Source: Rubrivivax gelatinosus IL144
GTDB lineage: Bacteria; Pseudomonadota; Gammaproteobacteria; Burkholderiales; Burkholderiaceae_C
DNA length: 64,000 bases
Direction of reading: 5' to 3'
Assembly: GCF_000284255.1 (NCBI RefSeq)
Contig: NC_017075.1
Span: 2,976,001 to 3,040,000, forward strand
In this document: positions 55,751 through 63,271 of the stretch, piece by piece
How the letters are laid out: each line of letters opens with the position of its first letter
Numbering within the stretch: the stretch's first letter is position 1
The notes under the pieces: model-generated
Database searches by the model: none
Seen by the model: the letters and a program-made list of their open reading frames with translations, nothing else
Told to the model about the DNA's origin: nothing
Translations under genes and position numbers: made by a program

Positions 55751-55760
55751 TCCCCGCGAA

Positions 55761-55783
55761 GGCCGCCGCCTCAGGCGGCGGCC
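55761..55783. terminator. hairpin between convergent BON and histidine kinase genes
   Basis: GGCCGCCGCC-TCA-GGCGGCGGCC, a perfect 10-bp stem overlapping the kinase stop codon. No T run on either side, so termination is uncertain. Confidence 0.45.
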
Positions 55784-57135
55784 GTCTCCGCGGCCAGCGG
55801 CAGCCAGGCTTCGATCGTCGTGCCGGCGCCGGGCCGCGACTGCACGCGCATCGCTCCGCCTTGCGACTCGACGCGGTAGCGCATGCCCATCAGCCCGTGC
55901 GCGGTGCCGCGCACGGCGTCGGGATCGAAGCCGCGTCCGTCGTCCTTGACCGCGATGCGCGCACGGTCGCCGTCGCGGGCCAGCGTCACCGTCACGTGCC
56001 GCGCCGCGGCGTACTTGGCGATGTTGGTCAGCGACTCCTGCACCAGGCGGAAGGCAGTGATCTGGGCGCTGTCCTGCAGCGTCACGCCGTCGAGTTCGAC
56101 CTGCACCGGGATCTCGGAACGCTGCGAGAACTCGCGCGCCTGGATTTCCAGCGCCGCCACCAGGCCCAGATTGCTGAGCGACGAGGGCCGCAGGTCTTCG
56201 ATGATGCGGCGCTTGAGCCCGATGCCGTCGTTGATGGTGTCGTTCAGGTGCTTGAGCCGCGCCTCGGACTCGGGCGTCATCGTGCCGAGGCTGCGTTTGA
56301 GCCGCGCGGCGTCGAGCTTGGCGGCGGTGAGCAAGGCGCCCAGTTCGTCGTGCAGCTCGCGCGCCAGCCGGCTGCGTTCGTCCTCGCGGGCGGTCTGGAG
56401 GTAATTCGCCAGGTCGGTGAGGTCGCGCGTGCGCCGCGCGACCTCGGTCTCGAGGTGGTCCTTCTCGGCCTGAAGCGCCAGCGCGTGCTGGCGCTGCACC
56501 TCGTCGAAGTTGGCCGTCTGGCGCAGGAAGAGGATCAGGGCGAGCAGGCTGAGCGCCGTCATCGCGTTGACGCCGATGCGCTGCAGCCGCAGCGTCTCGT
56601 AGACGTCGCCGCGATCGGCGCGGATCAGCTGCGACTCGTAGTCCAGCAGTTGCTGGCCCAGCGAGCGGATGCGCTGCATCTTGTCCAGGCCGATGTTGGA
56701 CATCAGCAGTTCGTGCCAGGCCTCGTGGCGGCCTTCGTCATAGAGGCGGACGGCGGTCTGCAGGTCCGACAGGCGCTGATCGACGGTCGTCGAGATCGCC
56801 TCCATCAGCTGCGTCGCCGCCGCGTCGCCGGCGAAATACGACTTCAGCCGCTGCACCGTCGGCGGAATCGAGGCCGCGGCGTTCTCGTAGGGCTGGAGGT
56901 ACTCCTTGCGGCCGGTCAGCAGGTAGCCGCGCTCGCCGGTCTCGGCGTCGACCAGCGCGCCGCGCAAGGTCTGCAGATCGACGCGCGCGCTGCCGCGGAT
57001 GCCGAGCTGGTCCAGCGACGCGACCGAGTCGCTGTAGGCCAGCTCGTTGATGAACAGGATGACCAGCGCCGCCGCCGCTGCCAGAGGCAGCGCCAGCACG
57101 CTGCGGCGCAAGCGCGATACCAGACCGAAACGCAT
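55771..57135 (-). CDS. CHASE3-domain histidine kinase, NarL-type (HisKA_3)
   Basis: 454 residues. Transmembrane helices at about 12-33 and 188-205 enclose a CHASE3 periplasmic domain (LVDAETGERGYLLTGRKEYL). A coiled-coil linker leads to HisKA_3 with the phospho-accepting H262 (RSRLARELHDELGALL) and an HATPase domain (TNIAKYAAARHVTV, VKDDGRGFDPDAV, HGLMGMRYRVESQGG). Kinases of this type normally phosphorylate LuxR-type regulators. Located 85 bp after a stand-alone receiver gene. Confidence 0.93.
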   Translation of the reverse strand: MRFGLVSRLRRSVLALPLAAAAALVILFINELAYSDSVASLDQLGIRGSARVDLQTLRGALVDAETGERGYLLTGRKEYLQPYENAAASIPPTVQRLKSYFAGDAAATQLMEAISTTVDQRLSDLQTAVRLYDEGRHEAWHELLMSNIGLDKMQRIRSLGQQLLDYESQLIRADRGDVYETLRLQRIGVNAMTALSLLALILFLRQTANFDEVQRQHALALQAEKDHLETEVARRTRDLTDLANYLQTAREDERSRLARELHDELGALLTAAKLDAARLKRSLGTMTPESEARLKHLNDTINDGIGLKRRIIEDLRPSSLSNLGLVAALEIQAREFSQRSEIPVQVELDGVTLQDSAQITAFRLVQESLTNIAKYAAARHVTVTLARDGDRARIAVKDDGRGFDPDAVRGTAHGLMGMRYRVESQGGAMRVQSRPGAGTTIEAWLPLAAETAAA

Positions 57136-57220
57136 CCACGTCCTCCCGCGCCAACGCTGGCGCCGATTCGTCTTTTACGCGGCGCCGCGCAGCCCTGCGC
57201 GCCGAAGGGGAGCGCCGGCT

Positions 57221-57628
57221 TCAGTTGAGCGCGCCGGGCACCGTCGCGCCGCCGCCTTCGGACAGCCGCAGGCAGTAGTTGATCAGCTCGTCGAGCTCGT
57301 TGGACTTGTCGAAGACGCGGTGGGCGCCGAGCGCCTGGCACTTCTCGCGCATGTCGGGCGTGGCGTAGTTGGTCAGCACGACACGTCGGCCGCGCACCCC
57401 GGACTGTGCCGCCTGGCGCAGCACGCCCAGACCGGAGCCGGACTTGAGGAAGATGTCGATGATCAGCAGATCGCAGTCCTCGGGCCGCGCGCGCAGCCAG
57501 TGCACCGCGCTGGACTCGTCGGCCGCGGTGCCGACGACCTTCACCGGCGCGAGTTCCTCGAGCGTGGCGACGAGGCTCTCGAGGATGATGGGGCTGTCTT
57601 CGACGATGAAGGCGTTGACGTCAGGCAT
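57221..57628 (-). CDS. single-domain response regulator (receiver only)
   Basis: 135 residues: receiver fold with acidic pair E10-D11 (FIVEDSPIILES), phosphorylation site D58 (LLIIDIFLKSGSG), VLTNYA and FDKS for the conserved Thr and Lys. No output domain follows, so it cannot bind DNA directly. It may act in a phosphorelay or as a phosphate sink for the downstream kinase. Its promoter carries the 16-bp palindrome. Confidence 0.9.
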   Translation of the reverse strand: MPDVNAFIVEDSPIILESLVATLEELAPVKVVGTAADESSAVHWLRARPEDCDLLIIDIFLKSGSGLGVLRQAAQSGVRGRRVVLTNYATPDMREKCQALGAHRVFDKSNELDELINYCLRLSEGGGATVPGALN

Positions 57629-57688
57629 GGGGGGCCGGCAGCACGCGGCTGCCGCGGGGTACGGGAACGGTCGGCTGGGGCGCGGGCT

Positions 57689-57756
57689 CCAGTGTGAAGG
57701 ATGGCGGCGGCGGCGCTATCGCCACACGCCGCCATCGGACGTCGGACTCGTCCTAC
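57689..57756 (-). promoter_or_regulatory. 16-bp palindrome and two-part promoter, copy 6 (two-component genes)
   Basis: On the minus strand GTAGGACGAGTCCGAC (57741-57756), one base different from 45925-45940. Its GTCCGAC half is followed by 47 bp and ACTGG (57689-57693) within CACACTGG. A start near 57684 puts the half-site at about -60. Confidence 0.6.
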
Positions 57757-57757
57757 G

Positions 57758-58135
57758 TCACTGCGGCTGCGTGCCCGCCGCAGCCGGCTGGTTCTGCATG
57801 TCCTGGGCCCCGAACGGCGCCACCGGCTCCTGGGGCGGTGCGGCCTGCGCCGCAGCGTCGACGGCCGCCTGGCGTTCGTACTCGGCACGCAGCTCTTCGC
57901 CCTTGGCCTCGGCGTACTGCTCGCGCGCCATCAGCGTGCGCGGCGTGTCGCCGAGTTCGCCGTCCGGCGTCAGCGCGCCGGCCTGGCGCACTTCGCGGTA
58001 GTCCTCGCGCACCTCGGCGCGCGAAGCCGGCGCGGCCGCAGCGCCGGACGTGCCCGTCTGGGCGACGCCCGGCGTCGACAGCGCGGCCAGCGTGGCGGCA
58101 GCGGCGACGAGGGCGAGAGATCGGGATCGGTTCAT
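57758..58135 (-). CDS. DUF4148-like exported protein
   Basis: 125 residues. A signal peptide (about 1-25, LALVAAAATLAALSTPGVAQ) precedes the motif SRAEVREDYREVRQAGALTPDGELGD, typical of DUF4148 proteins of Burkholderiales. The rest is Ala/Gln/Pro-rich. Its role is unknown. AAGGAG lies before the ATG. Divergent from the gene at 58360. Confidence 0.8.
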   Translation of the reverse strand: MNRSRSLALVAAAATLAALSTPGVAQTGTSGAAAAPASRAEVREDYREVRQAGALTPDGELGDTPRTLMAREQYAEAKGEELRAEYERQAAVDAAAQAAPPQEPVAPFGAQDMQNQPAAAGTQPQ

Positions 58136-58279
58136 GTCGTGCTCCTTGAGGCTGCGTCCCCGCGGGGACCATGACCCGAGGATCGCCGCCGCGCCAGCCG
58201 GCGTCTGTCGGCCTCCGGACCGAGGGCCTGTCGGCGGCTTCCGACCGTGGCGCCGGCCGACGCGCCGGGGCTGCCGCTC

Positions 58280-58339
58280 GTCCTACACGCGGCTGCGCGG
58301 CGCGCCGATACGGCGGCGGCGGCCACGGCGCCACAGTGG
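58280..58339 (+). promoter_or_regulatory. shared two-part promoter, copy 7
   Basis: GTCCTAC (58280-58286), 48-bp spacer, AGTGG (58335-58339) within CCACAGTGG. With CACAGT as -10 and a start near 58344, the half-site centre is at -61. The ATG follows 21 bp later. Confidence 0.55.
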
Positions 58340-58359
58340 GCCCACATCCTGGAGCCACC

Positions 58360-58593
58360 ATGAACCGCCACCCGATCCGCCTGAACGCGACGACGCCCTG
58401 GCTGCTGTGGGGCGCGGCGCTCGCCCTGGCCTTGCTGGCCGCCTACGTGCACCTGCTGACTTCCGCGGTCGAACGTGCGGCGGCCCAGCGCGCGGCGCCG
58501 CCGGCGGGCAACCGCGGCGCGCCGGCGCAAGGCGCGCAGGCGATGCCGACGCCGATCCCCGACTCGCACGTCGCCTTCATCGTCGTCCCCTGA
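58360..58593 (+). CDS. hypothetical single-pass membrane protein
   Basis: 77 residues from MNRHPIRLNATTPWLLWG; one transmembrane helix (about 13-34, WLLWGAALALALLAAYVHLL), then an Ala/Pro-rich outer part ending PDSHVAFIVVP. GGAG lies 6 bases before the ATG. Its promoter is a copy of the shared element. No family recognised. Confidence 0.6.
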   Translation: MNRHPIRLNATTPWLLWGAALALALLAAYVHLLTSAVERAAAQRAAPPAGNRGAPAQGAQAMPTPIPDSHVAFIVVP

Positions 58594-58641
58594 TCGCCCG
58601 GCGGCCCCGGGCCGCTTGATGTCGCTCAATGCCGACCCCGA

Positions 58642-58669
58642 GGACCGGCGAAGAATGGACCGCCGGTCC
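58642..58669. promoter_or_regulatory. 9-bp inverted repeat upstream of the oxidoreductase operon
   Basis: GGACCGGCG (58642-58650), 10-bp spacer, CGCCGGTCC (58661-58669), ending 17 bp before the ATG and just ahead of the Shine-Dalgarno GGAGGAG. It could be the operator of a dimeric repressor or an mRNA hairpin controlling translation. Confidence 0.5.
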
Positions 58670-58686
58670 ATCCTCGGAGGAGCGAC

Positions 58687-59268
58687 ATGCTGCAGATCCG
58701 GCTGCACGGGCGCGGCGGCCAAGGCACGGTGACGGCAGCCGAGATGCTGTCGCTCGCGGCCTTCGAGCAGGGCCGCCACGCCCAGGCCTTCCCCAGCTTC
58801 GGCTCCGAGCGCACCGGCGCACCGGTCGTCGCCTTCTGCCGCATCGGCGACTGCGAGATCCGATCGCGCGAGCCGGTGATGGCGCCCGACGTGCTCGTCG
58901 TGCAGGACCCGACGCTGCTGCACCAGGTCGACGTCTTCCAGGGCCTCAAGCCCGACGGCTGGGTGCTGATCAACTCCGGCCGCGACCTCGCCGCGCTGGG
59001 CCTGGCCGAGCTGGCCGCGCGGCTGCCGCCGGGCCACGCCGCCACCGTGCCGGCCAGCGAGATCGCGCTGGCGCGCCTCGGGCGGCCGCTGCCCAACGCC
59101 GCGCTGCTGGGCGGGCTGGCGGCGCTGGCCGGCATCGTCTCGCTGGAGGCGGTGGCGCAGGCCATCCGCGACACCTTCGCCGGCCGCGTGGCCGACGCCA
59201 ACATCCTCGCCGCCGCCGACGCCCATGCCTGGGTGCTGGAGCACGCCGAAGGAGCCGCCGCATGCTGA
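58687..59268 (+). CDS. 2-oxoacid:acceptor oxidoreductase, gamma subunit
   Basis: 193 residues. The family opening LQIRLHGRGGQGTVTAAEML and SFGSERTGAPVVAFCRI is exact for the gamma domain of pyruvate/2-oxoacid:ferredoxin oxidoreductase. It binds at the subunit interface and is needed for CoA-dependent oxidative decarboxylation. First gene of a four-gene operon with 1-7 bp overlaps or gaps. Confidence 0.93.
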   Translation: MLQIRLHGRGGQGTVTAAEMLSLAAFEQGRHAQAFPSFGSERTGAPVVAFCRIGDCEIRSREPVMAPDVLVVQDPTLLHQVDVFQGLKPDGWVLINSGRDLAALGLAELAARLPPGHAATVPASEIALARLGRPLPNAALLGGLAALAGIVSLEAVAQAIRDTFAGRVADANILAAADAHAWVLEHAEGAAAC

Positions 59269-60515
59269 AGCAGATCGAAGGCTCGCGCGCCGTCGCGCAG
59301 GCGGTGGCGCTGGCCCGCCCCGAGGTCATCTGCGCCTACCCGATCTCGCCGCAGACGCACATCGTCGAGGGCCTGGGCGAGCTGGTGAAGGACGGCAGCC
59401 TCAGCCCTTGCGAGTTTGTCAACGTCGAGAGCGAGTTCGCGGCGATGAGCGTGGCCATCGGCGCCAGCGCCGCCGGCGCACGCAGCTACACCGCCACCGC
59501 CAGCCAGGGCCTGCTGTTCATGGCCGAGGCGGTCTACAACGCCTCGGGCCTGGGGCTGCCGATCGTCATGACGGTGGCCAACCGCGCGATCGGCGCGCCG
59601 ATCAACATCTGGAACGACCACAGCGACTCGATGAGCCAGCGCGACTGCGGCTGGATCCAGCTCTTCGCCGAGACCAACCAGGAGGCCGCCGACCTGCACC
59701 TGCAGGCCTTCAAGCTCGGCGAGGAGCTGTCGATGCCGGTGATGGTCTGCATGGACGGCTTCATCCTGACCCACGCCGTCGAGCGTGTGGACCTGCCGAC
59801 GCAGGCCGAGGTCGACGCCTTCCTGCCGCCTTACGAGCCGCGCCAGGTGCTGGACCCGGCCGAGCCGGTGTCGATCGGCGCGATGGTCGGCCCGGAGGCC
59901 TTCATGGAGGTGCGCTACATCGCCCACGCCAAGCAGACGATGGCGCTGGAGCGCATCCCGCAGATCGCCGCCGAGTTCCAGGCGCGTTTCGGCCGCGACT
60001 CGGGCGGTCTGGTGCGCGGCTACCGGCTGGACGGCGCGAAAACCGTCGTCGTCGCGCTCGGCTCGGTGCTGGGCACGCTGAAGGACGCGGTCGACGTGCT
60101 GCGCGACGACGGCATGGCGGTCGGCGTGCTCGGCATCGGCTCGTTCCGGCCCTTCCCGCTGGCCGCGGTGCGTGCCGCGCTCGAAGGCGCCGAGCGGGTC
60201 GTCGTGCTGGAGAAGAGCTTCTCGGTCGGGCTGGGCGGCGTCGTCTCCACCGACGTGCGACTGGCGCTGTCGGGGCTCGTCCTGCACGGCCACACGGTGG
60301 TCGCCGGGCTGGGCGGGCGGGCGATCACGCAGGCCTCGCTGGAGCGCATGCTGCGCGACGCGGTGGCCGGCAAGCTCGGGCCGATCACCTTCCTGGACCT
60401 GGACTGGCGCATCGTCGAGCGCCAGCTGGCACGCGAGGCCGCGGTGCGCCGCAGCGGCCCGATCGCCGAGAACCTGCTGCGCGACCTGGGCGCCGCCGCG
60501 CCGCGCGGGAGCTGA
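59262..60515 (+). CDS. 2-oxoacid:acceptor oxidoreductase, alpha subunit
   Basis: 417 residues. It contains the pyrimidine-binding TPP domain (AYPISPQTHIVEGLGEL, VESEFAAMSVAIGASAAGAR, TASQGLLFMAEAVYNASG) and the C-terminal transketolase-C-like domain (VVVALGSVLGTLKDAVDVL, VGVLGIGSFRPFPLAAV). GAAGGAG lies before the ATG, which overlaps the gamma stop. PorA-like; pyruvate is the most likely substrate, but 2-oxoisovalerate or 2-oxoglutarate cannot be excluded. Confidence 0.93.
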   Translation: MLKQIEGSRAVAQAVALARPEVICAYPISPQTHIVEGLGELVKDGSLSPCEFVNVESEFAAMSVAIGASAAGARSYTATASQGLLFMAEAVYNASGLGLPIVMTVANRAIGAPINIWNDHSDSMSQRDCGWIQLFAETNQEAADLHLQAFKLGEELSMPVMVCMDGFILTHAVERVDLPTQAEVDAFLPPYEPRQVLDPAEPVSIGAMVGPEAFMEVRYIAHAKQTMALERIPQIAAEFQARFGRDSGGLVRGYRLDGAKTVVVALGSVLGTLKDAVDVLRDDGMAVGVLGIGSFRPFPLAAVRAALEGAERVVVLEKSFSVGLGGVVSTDVRLALSGLVLHGHTVVAGLGGRAITQASLERMLRDAVAGKLGPITFLDLDWRIVERQLAREAAVRRSGPIAENLLRDLGAAAPRGS

Positions 60516-60517
60516 GC

Positions 60518-61504
60518 ATGGACGAGCCCGTCAAGTTCTACCAGACCGGCACCTTCACCGTCGGCAACCGCCTGCTGCCGAAGGAGCAGCGCACCGTGCA
60601 GGCCTCGCGCCAGCGCGGCAACGCGCTGAACTCGGGCCATCGCGCCTGCCAGGGCTGCGGCGAGGCGCTCGGCGCACGCTACGTCGTCGACGCCGCGCTG
60701 CGCGCCGCCGAGGGCCGGCTGATCGCCGCCAACGCCACCGGCTGCCTGGAAGTGTTCTCGACGCCCTACCCCGAGACCTCGTGGCAGCTGCCGTGGATCC
60801 ACTCGCTGTTCGGCAACGCCGCCGCGGTGGGCACCGGCATCGCCGCGGCGCTGAAGGTCAAGGGCCGGCGCGACGTGCGCGTCATCGCCCAGGGTGGCGA
60901 CGGCGGCACCACCGACATCGGCTTCGGCTGCCTGTCCGGGATGTTCGAACGCAACGACGACGTGCTCTACGTCTGCTACGACAACCAGGGTTACATGAAC
61001 ACCGGCGTGCAGCGCAGTTCGGCGACGCCGCCGGGCGCCCGCACCGCGACGACGATGGCCGTCGGCCCCGAGCCCGGCGCGCCCTTCGGCCAGGGCAAGA
61101 ACCTGCCGCTGATCGCGATGGCCCACGCCATTCCCTACGTCGCCACCGCGACGGTGGCCGATTTGCACGACCTGGAGGCCAAGGTCGAACGCGCGATGGC
61201 GCTGCACGGCGCACGCTACCTGCACGTGCTGGTGCCCTGCCCGCTGGGCTGGGGCGCGGCCAGCCACGACACGGTGCGCCTGGCGCGGCTGGCCAAGGAA
61301 AGCGGCATCTTCCCGGTGTTCGAGGCCGAACACGGCGAGCTGACGGCGGTCTCGAAGATCCGCCGCCGCGTGCCGGCGGCCGAATACCTGCGGCTGCAGA
61401 AACGTTTCGCCCACCTGTTCGGCGAGCCCGGCCACCCGGAGATGCTGGCCGCGATCCAGGCGGGCGCCGACCGCAACGTGCGCCGCTTCGGGCTGGAGGA
61501 CTGA
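60518..61504 (+). CDS. 2-oxoacid:acceptor oxidoreductase, beta (TPP-binding) subunit
   Basis: 328 residues. TPP motif GGDGGTTDIGFGCLSGMFER ending at YDNQGYMNTG. Cysteines C44, C47 (ACQGCGEALG), C76 (NATGCLEVF) and C241 (LVPCPLGW) match the [4Fe-4S] ligands of PorB. SWQLPWIHSLFGNAAAVGTG is typical of pyruvate-type enzymes. Together with alpha and gamma it forms the catalytic unit; electrons would pass to the next gene's ferredoxin domain. Confidence 0.93.
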   Translation: MDEPVKFYQTGTFTVGNRLLPKEQRTVQASRQRGNALNSGHRACQGCGEALGARYVVDAALRAAEGRLIAANATGCLEVFSTPYPETSWQLPWIHSLFGNAAAVGTGIAAALKVKGRRDVRVIAQGGDGGTTDIGFGCLSGMFERNDDVLYVCYDNQGYMNTGVQRSSATPPGARTATTMAVGPEPGAPFGQGKNLPLIAMAHAIPYVATATVADLHDLEAKVERAMALHGARYLHVLVPCPLGWGAASHDTVRLARLAKESGIFPVFEAEHGELTAVSKIRRRVPAAEYLRLQKRFAHLFGEPGHPEMLAAIQAGADRNVRRFGLED

Positions 61505-61506
61505 GC

Positions 61507-63132
61507 ATGGACAAGCCCTTCGCGATCACGCTGGACCCGGGCTCCTCGCTGGCCAACAAGACCGGCAGCTGGCGCACCGAGCGCCCGGTCTACACCGACC
61601 GCCTGCCGCCCTGCAACGCGACCTGCCCGGCCGGCGAGGACATCCAGGGCTGGCTGTTCCGCGCCGAGAGCGGCGACTACGAAGCCGCCTGGCGCCACCT
61701 GGTGCGCGACAACCCGCTGCCGGCGGTGATGGGCCGCGTCTGCTATCACGGCTGCGAAGGCGCGTGCAACCGCGCCAAGCTCGACGAGGCGGTCGGCATC
61801 AACTCGGTGGAGCGTTTCCTCGGCGACGAGGCGATCCGCCGCGGCTGGGCCTTCGAGCCGCCGGCGGCCGAGAGCGGCCGGCGTGTGCTCGTCGTCGGCG
61901 CCGGGCCTTCGGGGCTGTCGGCGGCCTACCACCTGCGCCGGCTGGGCCACGCGGTCACCGTCGCCGAAGCCGGCGCGGCGGCCGGCGGCATGATGCGCTA
62001 CGGCATCCCCAAGTACCGTTTGCCGCGCGAGGTGCTGGACGCCGAGGTCGCGCGCATCGTCGCGCTCGGCGTCGAGCTGCAGCTCGGCACGCGCGTCGAC
62101 CGCATCGCCGAGGCGATGCAGGCCGGCGCCTACGACGCCGCCTTCCTCGCCGTCGGCGCGCACATCGCCAAACGCGCCTTCATCCCGGCCGGCGACTCGG
62201 CGCGCATCCTCGACGCCGTCGCGCTGCTGCGCTCGATGGAAGACGGCGCGACGCCGGTGCTCGGCCGGCGTGTCGCCGTCTACGGAGGCGGCAACACCGC
62301 GCTGGACGTCGCACGCACCGCCAAACGCCTGGGCGCGACCGAGGCCGTCATCGTCTACCGCCGCACGCGCGAACGCATGCCGGCGCACGACCTCGAGGTC
62401 GAGGAAGCGCTGGAAGAAGGCGTGCAGGTCAAGTGGCTGTCCACCGTCGCCCACGCCGAGGCCGGCACGCTGACGATCGAGAAGATGCGCCTGGACGAAC
62501 ACGGCAAGCCGCAGCCCACCGGCGAATACGAGACGCTGGAAGCCGATTCGCTGGTGCTGGCGCTGGGCCAGGACGTCGACCTCGCCCTGCTGGCCGGCGT
62601 GCCCGGGCTGGACGTGCGCGACGGCGTCGTGCAGGTCGACCCGCAGACGATGATGACCGGCCATCCGGGCCTCTTCGCCGGCGGCGACATGGTGCCGGCC
62701 GAGCGCAACGTGACGGTGGCCGTCGGCCACGGCAAGAAGGCCGCGCGCCACATCGACGCCTGGCTGCGCGGCACGGCGCTGGCCGCCGAACCCAAGCACG
62801 GCCCGGCGCTGTTCGAGCGCCTGAACCCCTGGTACTACAGCGACGCGCCGAAGACCGAACGCGAACAGCTGGAGCTGGCGCGGCGCACCGACGGCTTCGA
62901 CGAGGTGCAGCACGGCCTGACCGAGGAGAACGCGCTGTTCGAGGCGCGGCGCTGCCTCAGCTGCGGCAACTGCCTGCAGTGCGACAACTGCTATGGCGTC
63001 TGCCCCGACAACGCGGTGAAGAAGCTCGCACCCGGGCGCTACGCCGTCGACTACGACTACTGCAAGGGCTGCGGACTGTGCGCCGTCGAGTGCCCTTGCG
63101 GCGCGATCGACATGGTGGCCGAGCAGACCTGA
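61507..63132 (+). CDS. NAD(P)-binding flavoprotein fused to a 2[4Fe-4S] ferredoxin
   Basis: 541 residues. The N-terminal Fe-S part has CNATCPAG and [10 protein letters not shown], as in GltD/NfnB-type proteins. FAD site [19 protein letters not shown] near residue 122, NAD(P) site [21 protein letters not shown] near 256, and [20 protein letters not shown] for the flavin. The C-terminus (about 470-535) has [18 protein letters not shown] and [17 protein letters not shown], a two-cluster ferredoxin that replaces a separate delta subunit. It probably couples 2-oxoacid oxidation to NAD(P)+ or the reverse. Confidence 0.9.
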   Translation: MDKPFAITLDPGSSLANKTGSWRTERPVYTDRLPPCNATCPAGEDIQGWLFRAESGDYEAAWRHLVRDNPLPAVMGRVCYHGCEGACNRAKLDEAVGINSVERFLGDEAIRRGWAFEPPAAESGRRVLVVGAGPSGLSAAYHLRRLGHAVTVAEAGAAAGGMMRYGIPKYRLPREVLDAEVARIVALGVELQLGTRVDRIAEAMQAGAYDAAFLAVGAHIAKRAFIPAGDSARILDAVALLRSMEDGATPVLGRRVAVYGGGNTALDVARTAKRLGATEAVIVYRRTRERMPAHDLEVEEALEEGVQVKWLSTVAHAEAGTLTIEKMRLDEHGKPQPTGEYETLEADSLVLALGQDVDLALLAGVPGLDVRDGVVQVDPQTMMTGHPGLFAGGDMVPAERNVTVAVGHGKKAARHIDAWLRGTALAAEPKHGPALFERLNPWYYSDAPKTEREQLELARRTDGFDEVQHGLTEENALFEARRCLSCGNCLQCDNCYGVCPDNAVKKLAPGRYAVDYDYCKGCGLCAVECPCGAIDMVAEQT

Positions 63133-63271
63133 GGCCGCACCCGGACGCCGGTGCTGCCGCCGCGACGGGCGGCGCGCCGACGCATCCCGTTACGTTTGTT
63201 CCCTACGCTCGCGGATGTCGCATCAAGCCGCGCAGGCGTTCAATGGCCTTCGTCATCCGGACGGGGGAATC

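Noticed and set aside
58654..58658. AATGG upstream of the oxidoreductase operon as a member of the shared promoter set
   Set aside because: No GTCCKAC-like half-site at the required distance; the base pairs lie in the spacer of the 9-bp inverted repeat.
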